DNA from: Glandiceps talaboti
Taxonomy: Eukaryota > Hemichordata > Enteropneusta > Spengelidae
Direction: 5' to 3'
NCBI RefSeq assembly: GCF_964340395.1
Contig: NC_135563.1
Coordinates: 10,161,575 to 10,225,574, forward strand
DNA length: 64,000 bases
Notes under the pieces: model-generated
What the model was told of the DNA's origin: nothing
Database searches by the model: none
Seen by the model: the letters and a program-made list of their open reading frames with translations, nothing else
Made by a program: the position numbers and the translations under genes
Shown: positions 50,300-63,044 of the stretch, in pieces
Layout: every line of letters begins with the position of its first letter
How positions within the stretch are numbered: the first letter of the stretch is position 1

Positions 50300-50590
50300 G
50301 CTTCTTGCTAAAATTTTTGTTGTATACTTAGTATATACACAATATCCTACATTGCTTCCATGAGCTACTGTGATATACTAATCAGGATGTACACTGTACT
50401 TTGAACGACATTGAAGTTTTCTGTCTCTCCTGCTCATCTAGATCTGTGTCTGGAAATTAGATGCACCTCTGGTTTGTTTAACATGTATGTATTATTCACA
50501 CACTGATTATTAAACAGCCGGGCGAGATTACTGCTAAACCCATGTAGCCCAGGAAGATGTTAATCCTTTTCTCATGTTTGCAGACTAGAC
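50300..50590. repeat. ~290-bp direct duplicate, copy 2
   Basis: Partner of 49040-49330. The best block is CTGTACTTTGAACGAC followed by AGTTTTCTGT at about 50393-50425. The right boundary is GTTTGCAGACTAGAC at 50576-50590. Confidence 0.75.
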
Positions 50591-52235
50591 ACGCTTGTGG
50601 AACCTACGTTGTGATATAACAGAAGACATAAGAGAAAGATTAACAGGTCTTCATTGAGGACACCCACCCACAGGGCATTGGTAGGAGTGAATAGAGTGAG
50701 TATTGGTGAGGTTTGTATTCAGTTGGCGCAACTGGAACATCGCGTAGGTTAAGTTGTATTTGCAAATTAGTTTGACTTCATTTAACTGATAAGAACAGTA
50801 GCGGAAATAGCTAGTAGCTTGATTAAATTAAATTTATGATGAACACAACGAGTTTTGATTCATGATAACAAATTAAAGTTATTTTAAGTAACACAGACTT
50901 ATAATTGAAACTGACACTATGAGCTACCATTCCTAGCATCACTAGGGTGCCCACAATTGGTTTGTTGTGGTGAATGGTGTAAGTACCTTATTGTAAGAAC
51001 TGCACAGATTGCTGAGAATTTAATTTAGTGGATGTATATAATCTACTGATGAGTGCCATTCTAGTTTCCAACAGATTTTCAATTAATATAATAGTAGATA
51101 GACATATGAAAGATCACACATGTGCGATTGATATGCCATGGCAATGGCAGTTCACACGGTAAGTCTCAAGGCAACCTGTTACGAATTTGTAGTATACACA
51201 ATTTGCAAGAGAATGCATCTAGGGTAAAATTTAAACATACTAACTGAAGAATTTCATAATTTCAAGGCAAAGCGCAAACAAATTCGTCCGTGAAACGTAA
51301 TGATAAATGTACATAGACGTCGGTCAAGCTATGCCGATCTATCTGATCTTTGATAAAAGAGTAATCTCTTGCAGAGACTATTATAAAAACATTCCCCATG
51401 TTTAATCTATGATGTCATTACAAATATCATGGAAAAAATCTCTCACTATTTTGCAAGAAGTAATTGGTTTAATGGCTTCCTATCTGTACAGTAAATCTTT
51501 GAAGACAATAATGAACTGAAGTCCTACTCCTAGATCCTGTGACCGGACCTACCATGCCCAGCGTTAATTAATGGAAGGTGACCATTGCAAGCCGATTTCC
51601 ACTCGCTAAAAGGACATGGTGCGGAACTTGTGTGGATTTTAAGTTGCCTAACACTGTAACAGCCCAGGTCATACAACCATTTATTATGTTTCAATGCTTT
51701 ATGCAAGGTATTGTCGAAGGGTAATGTGGCGTCTACTAGTGCCCAAAATGGGCCAGGCAATAATCATTTTATAACACATCAATTTATCAGGTACACAGTC
51801 ATTCCGTAGTCTCCGTAGTTACTTGCTCAGCCTCGAGGTCAACCCAACTCTGTCGTGTCAAAACAACACCAGTAAAAGTCATCAGTTTACTCTACAATCG
51901 CATTATAATGAGTTAAGTGTTACGTTAAGTGTTCCCGTATAGTTTTAAGTTCAAGACGAAATTAAAGCAAATTAGAACTGCTGTTCTCCCTCAAAAAAGA
52001 AAAAAAAAAAACCCATACAATGCCATCCCGTTTCGTCACTCTGTAATGTGACAATCTGATTAAAAAATTGTTATAGGCATGCAGCATCAGGTACAGATTA
52101 ATCCACTTTTGTTGAAACCTAAACAGAAAGGGGGTGTTCTATAGAGGATTGCGTTTAAACGTTGTGATCAATATCCATATATTGATCAACAGATGTTAGA
52201 GATTTTAATGTAAAAAGTGTTTATAGTCGAAAGGC
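50591..52235. other. AT-rich DNA without recognisable feature
   Basis: A 76-codon minus-strand frame at 51530-51760 is open but unrecognised. Confidence 0.5.
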
Positions 52236-52300
52236 GGCCAAGCATCAGTAAAGTGGTCTACTGGTTTAAAGCGCTATAGTTCAGTTGCCATTGATAATGT
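52236..52300 (+). mobile_element. possible SINE head with A-box
   Basis: TGGTCTACTGG (52254-52264) fits the A-box consensus TRGYNNANNGG, and the following TTTAAAGCGCTA continues the usual tRNA-derived SINE head. No B box is visible at the expected distance, so if real the copy is truncated or decayed. Confidence 0.25.
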
Positions 52301-52368
52301 TTTTCACCACCTTGTGATAATAGTACGCTCTCTACAGAGGGTCACGTTTCCGACCCCCTCCCCAACAA

Positions 52369-52382
52369 CCCCCCCCCCCCCC
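52369..52382. repeat. C14 homopolymer
   Basis: Fourteen C follow CAACAA. A/C-rich low complexity continues to about 52410. Confidence 0.9.
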
Positions 52383-52848
52383 GAAAAACAACAACAAAAA
52401 ACCCACCCAAAACTCTCCTTCAAAACCTTTCTTTCTAACTTGATAACGTCACTTCTGCCTCCTACATAAAACCCCCCGAAAAACATCATCTTTACCTGGA
52501 TGCTTCTTTTAATTATCTAAAACATGGGTACTTTCAGTGTGATGATTAAGTTATCGTCAGGCTCAGAAAAAACGCCGTCATCTGGAAACATAAGTTGACA
52601 CGTGTTTAAAGCTGCACGAGCTGTAACTGGGGTACTACATTTTTTATCGGACAACCAACAACAGTACACTCACTGTAAATTACTCTAATACAAAATATTA
52701 GACACTGTATATATCAATTAGGCGTCATTTTATCCATAAGTAAAACAACAGCAGATTGAAATTTGGATAGCATTGGGGCACTGGCACTGTGTGAAATGAC
52801 CCAGAATACATATGTATTGTTGTTTTACTGTAACAGATACTGGTAGTA
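52383..52848. other. AT-rich DNA without recognisable feature
   Basis: Nothing recognised beyond A/C low complexity at its start. Confidence 0.5.
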
Positions 52849-53101
52849 TCTAGTAGAATTCTTCACTGTACATAATGGAGATTACCAGAATCCATGTAGA
52901 ATAAAGACACTGTATTCCAGTGAAGATGGAACATCAGAATACAGTGACAGAATCCAGCCAAAAAGACTCCAATGTATTCCAGCATAATTCAATGTGGAAT
53001 ACTCTACTGGATACAGGATATAGATTAGGTTAGTATAGTGGATACCACTCAAATAGGCAGAATTCTAGTAGAATTCATAATGCTGGAGACCACATAATGG
53101 A
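52849..53101. repeat. region of repeated CTAGTAGAATTC and GTATTCCAG words
   Basis: CTAGTAGAATTC occurs at 52850 and 53065, each followed within about 25 bp by CATAATGGA. Between them TGTATTCCAG occurs near 52912 and 52974 and inverted forms (CAGAATACAG, TGGAATACTC, TGGATACAGG) appear several times. The direct copies are 215 bp apart, and the region looks like a decayed internally repetitive element. Confidence 0.4.
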
Positions 53102-54609
53102 AGTGTATTCTACATGCTTTCAAGGGGCTGGTTTGGCTGATTTTGTTTTTGATATTTTAGCATTTTTTCAAATACTAGCAGACTTAGTTGTAAAGCGTTG
53201 TCCAAACATAACGATATTTTATATTGTCTGCCATAGATTGTTTATTCAAGCCAGCTCAGCAGAAGTCATGTTTCTACAAGTGGATTTGGATAAAATAAAA
53301 ATGTATATTGGTTTGCAAAGATACTCTTTAGTTTGGAAAACGTCAGGCTCATTCTGTAACTCTGTTTTCGCAATCATTGATCATACACGTCTGCCACAAG
53401 TTAAAAACACAAGAAGAGTGGATTGAATTTCATTTTCTTTATTTGCATCATAAAAATAGTATACACATTAACTATTATAAGGAATCCATATAACAGACCC
53501 AAAAAGTGTAATGTTAATAACTGGGTGAATGCAAAGACTAGATTCCATTTGTCAATCTGACATCTTATAATTCACCTCTCAAATTAATTTCACTTGTGAT
53601 GGTTAGGTTGGGATCATATGATTGTGTCTTGTGCTTACAAAAAAGTGGGACACGTTAAAGGTGTCATGTATGCACACAATTTGCAAGGGTCACCGCTGAA
53701 CTACAAATGAACCCTAGCTAACTAGCAAGTACGGATATTGCACCTGTTATTTTTTTCATTCGTCACCTGTATCTCTACAGAAATGTCATATGTCCCTTTT
53801 TGGGGTATCTCATCAGTAATACATATACTAAAGTGTGTGTGTCACAGAAGATACGAATTTTTCATGTACAAATATCAACATTGGGTAATGTATGGAGAAA
53901 ACAAACCTACATAATATTGGTAACTTTTAATGCAATACATAATGTTCCAAGTATTGTTGTAAGTTATGACGGTGGTCAATTTTAATTACCGGTTTATGAC
54001 ATCCCATGAATAAATATGGAACACTCACACAAGGCAATATAAACATGGCAAAGCTTTGAGTGAAAATTTGAATTTTGAATAACACTTTGCATATATATTC
54101 AACCGTTGAGCCCATATGCTTACAAAAGTAAACTGTCGAATTTTGTCCCAGTGCTAGACTTGATCCTGATATGTCACCTTGGAGTGGAAACATGAGGGTA
54201 ACTAACTGTATGTAAGTGTTCTTTTGAAAGAAATCTTCACTATATGTCATTAAGCATATGTAGGTGTAGTGAGTGAGGGTACACTTGTTGTATGCACTTT
54301 TAGTGCTGTTGACTGAATATCATTGGTTAGAACATTCTTCACGGTACATACCTAATTTTACAAAAGAGGCCAGTTGAGGTAAACAGAATATCGTTTGGCT
54401 CAACAAAAAGCTTACTATGCTACATTTTAACATCTGGGATGACGAAAATTTGACTAACACTGCTACTTTGCATCATCTACCGAAATGAAAAATGTATCAG
54501 CAGTGCTACATTTCTTTGCATAAGTTACCAATGTCTTACACTGTCAAAAAACATGTTGTATGTACCTTTTGTAGCTGGTGATGATCTGCTAAAATAATAG
54601 TATCTCACA
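53102..54609. other. AT-rich DNA without recognisable feature
   Basis: Frames of 107-109 codons at 53097-53426 (plus) and 53927-54250 (minus) show no recognisable domain and are within chance length. Confidence 0.45.
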
Positions 54610-54712
54610 AATGTACCAGGTAGTAATGTTAGTAGGATTTCTGTTGTGACTGAAGACAGTAAAATGTAGCAATATGAATAAGGTTTTTGTCAAGGAAGAC
54701 ATGTTCTGTTTC
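54610..54712. repeat. ~43-50-bp dispersed repeat, 2 units
   Basis: Third locus of the family at 5400 and 32374. TAGTAATGTTAGTAGGATTT lies at about 54621, and AAATGTAGCAAT near 54662 is followed by AAGGTTTTTGTCAAG and TGTTCTGTTT. Confidence 0.55.
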
Positions 54713-55969
54713 AGCTTTCATTTTACATAGTTTAAAAAAATCAGTGCTTGACCTCTTCTCTGGATTTTCTCTCTTCGGAGCTAGTACTGATATCTCAATA
54801 TACAAACTATATTGACAATAAAGTAGTGGTAAGGAGACGGGGTACTATTCCCTTCACATCATTGAAGTTTCATGTTAGAAATGGGATTGTTCAGTTTCAG
54901 AGTATTGGTTCATTTCATTGTATTTTGTTGAAAATTGTCCTTTATAATTTACAGCATCTCAACAAATACATGGTGTATTGCAGTTATGTAAGATTTCATA
55001 ATTATGTATGAGCATTGAAACAATACTGTCATGGTAGGAGCTAATGTAAAAATGACTGACAAATGAGTAACTGCTTCAATTCATTTCTCTATTGCAATAT
55101 ACTTTGTCATACTGACAGTGTAAGTACTCCTGGCATTGAATTCCATTCTAATGAAGAGTATCACTTTCAATCCCATCATTGCAATGAATGTCCAAATAAA
55201 CTCTCCATTAATACTGCTAATGTAGGCAAATACCAGGGATGATATGTCTATACTAGAATTTGCAAACTAGCAATTTCTTTCATGTATCAGTTTATAAGCA
55301 AAAGTTATAATTATTTTTGGAGTGACACTCAACGACATATATTTTTTTACCCATTTACTTTGGCTGATGACATTTTTGAGGAAGTATTTAACCCCCATCC
55401 TGCACGTCCACTTGAAATTATTTTCTCATGAATATCAAACATTCCATGTTATCAGTGCTGCATACCTGCAAGGTATATAATTATATACATTAAACAATAG
55501 TTTAGGTAAAGAGACTTTGAACTCAACAAATTTACATTTATCTCCAATAGAATGCTTCCTTTCTTCTACCTGTCTTCTGTGTTTGTGAACCTTTAAATTT
55601 TCTTCTTGTGGTATTTTGATTTTCCTTCTGATGGTTTATCATTATCTTGATGAGTTTTTCTTGTTAGGATTACATATCAGTGACAGTATCGAAGGTAGAA
55701 TTGATGCATTTTGATCAGATATGTATGTAATAATCGATAAAATGTATAAGTGTGATGTTAATCTGGCCATGCCAAAAGATGCATTGTAATGTAACTCTGA
55801 CTTTTTTCAGCAAATAATTATTGATTGTCTAAACGTACATGCTGAGGATCTCGGCCTGGACTCAAGGAAAAACAGTGTTCAAATATATCAATTCAGGATG
55901 TATCAATTCCACAATGAAGAAGTAGTGTGACAGCCAGTTGACATGCAAATGTTACACCCAATCTGTGAA
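54713..55969. other. AT-rich DNA without recognisable feature
   Basis: An 87-codon frame at 54748-55011 is unrecognised. No repeats. Confidence 0.5.
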
Positions 55970-56026
55970 ATTGCCCATTTCATGAAGTGGGCAAGTTAAA
56001 TTTGAACAGTTCATGAAATGGGCGAT
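55970..56026. repeat. nested inverted repeat around GCCCATTTCATGAA
   Basis: ATTGCCCATTTCATGAA (55970-55986) is inverted at 56010-56026 (TTCATGAAATGGGCGAT). The left arm also pairs locally with GTGGGC, so two alternative hairpins compete. Confidence 0.6.
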
Positions 56027-56420
56027 CTTATATATGTGGCGCGAGTGATATTGAGTCAAAGCAGTATGTAACATATTGAGATTGACGTTAGACAAGTCAC
56101 TATCCGATGATATTATTGCAAACAAATGTCATCACTAAATGTTCCAAAAAAAGAGTAAAATTCCTCTTCAAAAGGATTTAGATTTTGAAACGAAAAAATA
56201 TTCTTAAGTTCAGATTCGAGTGGCATAAAAGCTGCTAAGATTTCTTTGAGATGGAAGACGCTCCCCCCTCCCCACCGCATATTGGGTGGGACGAATTTCA
56301 CGATGTAGGACTACGTGCATCTTAAACATAGATATAACTAACTAAAATTAAATCACATGTTTAATATCTGAATGGCAATGCCTTCAACCAAAGTACACCT
56401 GTATAGCAATATGGAACTGT
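56027..56420. other. AT-rich DNA without recognisable feature
   Basis: A 62-codon minus-strand frame at 56113-56301 is open but unrecognised. Confidence 0.5.
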
Positions 56421-56627
56421 TTACCCCGGTCCATAAGGCAGTCTCAATCTAAAACTTTTTTTTTTCTATTATATTATTCGTTCTGAGAATTAAGCAATTT
56501 TCTATGTATTATTAGTTGTATTGTGAGATTTTAATTGTCCTTTTCATCACTTATGGCTCCGTTCTAGTGTAATCTAGCAAACTCTTTCTACATTTGTCAA
56601 ATTAAAAAATGCAATATTCTAAAATCA
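56421..56627. repeat. ~210-bp direct duplicate, copy 1
   Basis: Shares with 57146-57381, in order: TTACCCC-GTCCATAAGGCA then GTCTCAATCT, TTG-ATTGT-AGATTTTAAT, and AAATTAAAAAA followed by ATATTCTAAAATCA. Confidence 0.78.
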
Positions 56628-56646
56628 TTTCCGAATACTTATTTTC

Positions 56647-56785
56647 ATTATTATTTTATGTGTTATTTCTATTCGGTGTTGTTTCGGTTTCCATTATCAT
56701 TTTATGTTTCATTTCAATTCGGTGTTGTTTCGATTTTCAGCATCATTTTATGTTCCATTTCTGTTTGGTGTTTTTTCGATTTCAG
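56647..56785. repeat. 46-bp minisatellite, 3 units
   Basis: Units at 56647, 56692 and 56741 read ATCATTTTATGT, T-CATTTC, ATTCGGTGTTGTTTCG, ATTTTCAG, with about 80-85% identity between neighbours. Confidence 0.8.
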
Positions 56786-56957
56786 TTAGCAATATCGTGT
56801 GTACTGTTTATTTTAATGAATTTCAATATCTACTTTGTCACCTGTCGTTACAATTATTCGGTTTTACAACAATGCCTTTTGTAAGTGCTTCGGATGTACT
56901 TATAAAAAGGAATAAATATTTTCAATAATATTCATGTTTACAATCGCCAACAGATTA

Positions 56958-57071
56958 GTGTTTTTCTAAACTGGTTGGGGTTAGCCACTTGTGATATTAG
57001 AAACGCGGCGAGCGAAGCTCTCTGCGTTTCTAATACCACTTATGACTTACCACTACCCGTTTAGAAAATAA
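56958..57071. mobile_element. 114-bp foldback element
   Basis: Arms of about 48 bp (about 56961-57008 and 57021-57069) are inverted copies, strongest at TTTTCTAAAC at the outer ends and TATTAGAAACGC at the inner ends. The loop is only about 12 bp (AGCGAAGCTC region). It is GC-richer than its surroundings and has no coding. Confidence 0.8.
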
Positions 57072-57145
57072 AGTCAAAATGGAAAATGCTGTGACTTTTA
57101 GGGTTAGGGTAATAGTATTGATTGAGTCCACGCTAATAAAAAAAA

Positions 57146-57381
57146 TTACCCCAGTCCATAAGGCAGTCTCAATCTTAAAATTGCTTTCAAGAAATCAGTT
57201 TAAGCAAATTCATGTCAAATGCTTGCCACCTCTAGAAATCTATTTCCGATGTTATATTAGTTGCATTGTCAGATTTTAATATTTGTTAAATAATGTATTG
57301 TTCCTTTCTAATGTATTATTAGTAACTCTTTGTCCATTGTCTATCTTCCAAATTAAAAAAAAATGTAATATTCTAAAATCA
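57146..57381. repeat. ~235-bp direct duplicate, copy 2
   Basis: Partner of 56421-56627, about 30 bp longer through small indels. The two copies bracket the minisatellite and the foldback. Confidence 0.78.
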
Positions 57382-58597
57382 ATATGTTTAAAGCTTAATT
57401 TACTAAATCTTGGCTACAACTTTGTACTGTGTGGCACAGGTCGTTTACCAGCTGTTGTATGTACAACTTCAGCAGAATTATGCCAAAATTGACCTCTGAC
57501 CTTTACACTTTTGTTTTTAACCAATACGCACGTTCAACATCGTAAAACGGTGACACAAAACTAGTATATAACGACATTTCGTGTTAAATTGCACATTGTG
57601 TATGTATATTGGCCAGGTAGTCATACATGTGTAAAACGAAAGAAAGATAAACATGTGAAAACTTTCTAAACAAAAAATTAGTCAAACTTGCACACCAAAA
57701 TTCTATATATTTATCGTCAGACAGTGTCCGTGCCTCGCAATAAGTCAGTGCATTGCATCGCATTGGAATGATATGTCCGTAGATTTCATGACTGCATGCC
57801 ACGGCGGTTAACTTTACTTACTGCAATGCTAATCATGACAAAGTTCCCATTGGTCAGGACATGCTAAACGTTATGAAAAAAATTAAATAATTCCCAGCAG
57901 GCCTACATTATTCAAATATTTCACTAACTTTCATAACATGGAATGCAGTGTACAATAATTATATTTCCAGATTCAAGTATTGGCACATCTGTAACTCAAA
58001 ATATAATGATATTCGTTTTACAAAATACATTATGCCACATGTGCTACGAAACGTTTTAAAAAGTACAACTTAGTACAAATTTGGTCCACATTGATCACTT
58101 CATAGTGTATTCGAGGATCTAAATGGGAAACAAGTGTATTGTTAGCTGCGGGTATGTGTACTAAGGACACTCCGACACATCTTCATCCACCCTCAGACCG
58201 GCCCTCAGACCACCAAACAAGGCCTGACTTCACCCTAAAGACGTCGAAGAGTCGCCGTATAAATAGTGCATACGTCAATCGGAGTTTTTACATAAAACTG
58301 TTGGTTTTTTTAAAACTATGATTATGCTTACAGTTTTTGTCAGGTTAAATCTAATTTTGGTCAATCCCATCCCAAATTAATAAAAACAGTTACGTCTTTC
58401 TTTTCGCCTACAAATAAGTAAAAAATAATTATAAATTGTAAGAAAAATGTACTCTATGTTCTTGAAATTTCCCAATGAAAATCTTGATATGATATTTGAA
58501 TGGTCTAAATGGTACTGACATTTCTGTAACCATTAATAAGTGGGACATTCATGCTTTCCTTTCCACCCACAAGCAGTGATCTCGGGCTTTGTAGACC
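57382..58597. other. AT-rich DNA without recognisable feature
   Basis: Nothing recognised. Confidence 0.5.
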
Positions 58598-58705
58598 ACC
58601 CCCCCAAAAAAACAAAACAAAACAACAACAACAAAAACACACACACACACCAACAACAACAACAACAACAACAACAAAACAAACAAACAAACAAACAAAC
58701 AAACA
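58598..58705. repeat. C7-A7, (CAA)n, (CA)n and (CAAA)n low-complexity block
   Basis: A C/A-only stretch of about 108 bp made of short CA, CAA and CAAA blocks, headed by a C run. Confidence 0.92.
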
Positions 58706-61700
58706 AGACGCTTTGTATCTGTACGATCGCGAGACTACAAGTATTCATTATATCTTTAAGTTACAATTTGAAAATAGTTTCAAATTACGTTCTAGTTAAT
58801 AGTTCGATAGGGTCAATATAAATCACGGGGTCTTTGTCATTTTTGCATCTTTGCGTCCACACTCAATAATCGCAGGGTATATAAATAGCAGAGTATCCAA
58901 AACGCCAAAGATGAGGTCACTAAATTCACGAATGTAATAAATATTAAGCTTAAGGATGCAGTCTCAGACAAAAGATTAAATTTCGGCGTTTGCCACAATG
59001 TCTTTATTAGGATTAAAAAGATCATTAAAGTAAGTTTACCATTCGTCACTTGATATATTTAGAGGATGTAAAGACCTGCTACCCCTTGAAAAGGACATCA
59101 AACGTGATTTAGAATCGTTTTCATCAGCTATTAATAACTGACTATACAATTTACAGTTTCTGCTTGTAAGCTTTTATTACCAATGTCACCCACTTCTACA
59201 CTATAAGTCATTTCTGTTGTCAAGGACTTGAAAGGGCACAGCTAATTTTCGTCTTATGTTTAGTAACTTGATATCACTGTCAGTGTTAATCTTTGCTACG
59301 ATCGCATAAATGCATCCCAAGATACTGGATGTACATTGTACATAGTCTATTATTGGTGAAGGATTCTGAATGTCGGCCGTTGACTTTCGCAAACGACATT
59401 GTAATTTTTTACTTTCGAAATGACTACATACAATGGAAGAATATTAGATTCTCGATAGAAACATATTCAAAGGTACAGCAACGATCAAAGGTACCGTAGT
59501 GGTCAACTGTGTCATCCATAGTTACATTACAAGTACAACGTACGTTAATTTATACAAGATCATCGCATCTGTTGCTATGCTTGAATAGTAAGAACTGGCT
59601 CAGTATCATATGTCGGGCTATCAAGTATGTTCTTTATTCGCACTTGATAAGATCTAAGTTTATAGCAGTATATGGAAAACCGCAAATAGCAATAACAATA
59701 TATAGTACTTCAGTTCTTTCGTAGCCACTCTAGTTTGCATATACAGGCACAATACTCTGAACTCCTTGGTAATTTGAAGATTTCCAACTTCAGTTTGGGG
59801 TTTCCAAGAGATCTGAAGACGCAACCGATAAAAGACCAAAGTCTGGTAGTCTCTGTTTGCGATCTCGAATGCCTCGAAATCCTGGAATTTGAATTCCAAT
59901 GCACCTTCATGTGACCGTGTGTGGAAGATAAATACCGTATTAAAGTCGTGTATAAAAAAACGTATTGGAACTTGCTAGTGAGATCATAAGTGTTATAAAA
60001 GCACAGGCACTTCATATTGTTAAAAGATTACATGTAAATGCAAATGATTTTATGTCTTTTATTTGTAGCAGTGCTGCAGCAACACCAATATTTGGCTAAT
60101 TGTTGTATGCTTATAGTATTTACACACAAGCTTTCAATTCATCATGAAATGTCTAAATAGTTTGCTTCTCTGTAATAAATGCCCCAGTTTGTCGCTTAAA
60201 AGTAGTACGCCCGCGAACTATAATATGGTGTACCGTTCACCTTAACGCTTTGTTGACATTCTGTTTTTTAGATAGTGAACTTTGGAATAATCAACTCAAC
60301 TTTGAACCCGATCTTTTATTGCGGCCTTTTTATGTTATAGCTACTTCAAATCATGTGTCATTTCCGCCACAAAGTCCAACTTATATGTCCTCTACCATTT
60401 TATTTCTCTCTTTTGTCTGGTTAAAGTTCTCATTAAGTTTCTGTTGAACACCATGAAAAATGACGATTCTGTCACATCTGGTCCGCTAATTTGTACATAC
60501 CTTCACTAACCCACTCATGCCTTACAATGCAGCTGTTGTTTTACTGCTTTATTTTCTTCACTTAGTTTTGCTTGACTCCCTCTCAATTCTTCCAAACTAT
60601 TCAACTGTGATGCTATTGAGTTTCTCTAACAACTTGTTTACTTTCCCATTAATGTCGACGTCACTAGACAATGAATAATTTATTCCGCACACAGGTATGT
60701 GTTACTAATTTTCCCTCCGTTGTACCGTGTTCAAGTTCTAACTGGATGTTCTAGCTCTGTCGTGGTATCTGGGTTTTCCCTTTTAGTCTCGATCGAAATG
60801 TAAATTTGACATTACTTTAGCATTTCCACTCACTCACCAGGCTGAATCGCAGGTGCGTGTTGATACTATTGCAAGATATCCGAGTTGGTCAAGTAGACAG
60901 TGTTGCGAAGTAAGTGGATTAGCCAAGGTAAGCAAAGTTGTTAGTTCAATATCTTCACTCCTACATTTACTACCTCCAAAATAGACAGCGACATATCAAC
61001 CAATTTGCCGTGATGGAATATCACAATAGAAACAGTTTGGTATGCCTCACAAAGTTTGACACACTTCACGAAGGTCAGAAAACTAACATTTGTGCACGAC
61101 CACGCCCTCAACACACTTGTAAAGCTGCATATAATGCCTTAACCCATGATTACTGAGAATGGTTTATGTAGAGTCTTACTCTGAATCGGTGTAGGGAACA
61201 TAATGTTGAATGATTAAAACCAAGACAAATCGATCAATTAGCACTTCAGGATACAAAACGAGGCAATATACATGTACCTGTCCGTTGATAACACAGAAAT
61301 GCGAAAAGACTAATAATCCAATTATACATCGATAACTGATTTCGTCTGCTTCATTGTGTAATCTTTTGCAACGTATTGAAAGTCGTATAAATAGTTGCCA
61401 AGACATCATATCACATGTTTATCTCCTTGTTAGAATTATATGTGAAAAATATTGCACTTTTATATCAGTTACCAACACATCGTTGGCCAATAGAGTATTC
61501 AATAGGCATGGTTATCATTAAATTAAAGCTGCAGTGTACTAATTGATTTCTTCTACATCATTAGCTAAATGTACATTAGTGACCTTATCTTCCCACCAAT
61601 TAGCCAGCAAGGAATAGTATTTCCCATATTAAATGTATTCCTTTAATCAATAGTACATTTCATATTCTGTAAACGCCCTACTTGACGGGCAAAAAAAATG

Positions 61701-61890
61701 TGTCAACGACAACTCCATCTTTTATGTGAAACACTGAAAACAAGTGAAGCTTGCACGTTCCAATTGCAAATAGCAGCTTCAGGGTCCATATCTGCCTGAT
61801 CAAGTTCAATTTTTCCAGTGATTACTCCATTACTTAAAGTTAAAGCTACTTGGTTAGAAAATATTGCAATATATACGACATATAGATAAG
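58706..61890. other. long unannotated stretch
   Basis: About 3.2 kb without microsatellites. Two overlapping minus-strand frames at 59660-60015 cover a slightly GC-richer patch, but the peptides are not recognisable. A pyrimidine-rich patch lies at about 60530-60600. Confidence 0.4.
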
Positions 61891-62013
61891 GAGGTAGGTA
61901 GGTAGCTGTGTGTATGCGTTTGTGTGCCTAGCGCATGTGTGTCTGCGTGCATGCATGCGTGCGAGCGTATGTATGTATGTATGTATGTATGTATGTATGT
62001 ATGTATGTATGTA

Positions 62014-62112
<99 letters not shown>

Positions 62113-62184
62113 ATGTATGTATGTATGTAATTGTATGTCTGTGCGGGGAGGGGGTGAACGTTTGGATGGATGGATGGATGGATG
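61891..62184. repeat. (ATGC)/(ATGT)n-(GT)n-(CTGT)n-(ATGT)n-(GGAT)n compound microsatellite
   Basis: About 290 bp of consecutive blocks differing by single substitutions. The CTGT block (about 62040-62111) is the longest and purest. A short G-rich island (GGGGAGGGGG) precedes the final GGAT block. Confidence 0.97.
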
Positions 62185-62880
62185 GTTAGATGTGGGTAAA
62201 AGGTAATACGGATGTGTATGTATGTGTGTCTGTAAATTTATATCATAGGAACCATTGGACGACTGCTGACACAACGCATTATGCTGAGACCAATGCGGAT
62301 AAACACCTTCCTTTAACTCAGAGCACGACTCTTCGTTTAAATTTGTTTGTTTGGTTTTTGTCTGCAGAGAGTTGAACCGGTTTAATTTAGAGTGGTGTAC
62401 GATGTACAGTGCACTGATGTCGGCCCTAAAACATCGAATAAATCAAATGAACAATTCTATCATACAAAAAGAATTTCAACTTTTAATATGTATATCCACA
62501 ATAGTGTAGCATTTTGTTCACAATTTATTGTGATCCGAGAAATTGGTTTCGAACTGACCTAGTGGCTATTTTAACTCATGAAACTACTACAGGAACGAAC
62601 AGATACAACCTAGTTTAATGTCTGCTCCCATGTCTCATTGGAGTAACAAATCTGTATAACCCTGCAGGTATATCACGCTAAGCTGACGTACAGAAGGCGT
62701 ATGTTCGTGGGCGGGTAAGTTTTCAGCCCATCTGTTTCTCTTATCAATATATACATTTCTCCTGCTGTCAGATTATCTATCGTGTATGGCACGTAAAACA
62801 AATAATCTACTTCATCTATATATAACCAAACTAGAAGAATCGCTGTGCTTTATGTGATAGATTACACAATTTACGAAGTG
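62185..62880. other. AT-rich DNA without recognisable feature
   Basis: Nothing recognised. Confidence 0.5.
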
Positions 62881-62903
62881 AGTGAGTGAGTGTGTGTGAG
62901 TGA

Positions 62904-62941
<38 letters not shown>

Positions 62942-63044
62942 ATGTATGTATGTATGTATGTATGTATGTGTGTGTGTATGTATGTATGTATGTATGTATG
63001 TATGTATGTATTTATTGTGTGTGTGTGTGTGTGTGCGTGCGTGT
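62881..63044. repeat. (GAGT)n-(GT)n-(ATGT)n-(GT)n compound microsatellite
   Basis: A short GAGT lead-in, GT tract, two ATGT blocks separated by GT, and a final GT/GTGC block. Confidence 0.97.

Noticed and set aside
51040-51070. CTGATGAGTG, considered as a hammerhead core
   Set aside because: No GAAA box follows at the required distance.
53097-53426. 109-codon frame
   Set aside because: No recognisable domain, and the length is compatible with chance.
59660-60015. Two overlapping minus-strand frames in a slightly GC-richer patch
   Set aside because: Peptides match no family I recognise, the frames overlap each other and no splice signals are clear.
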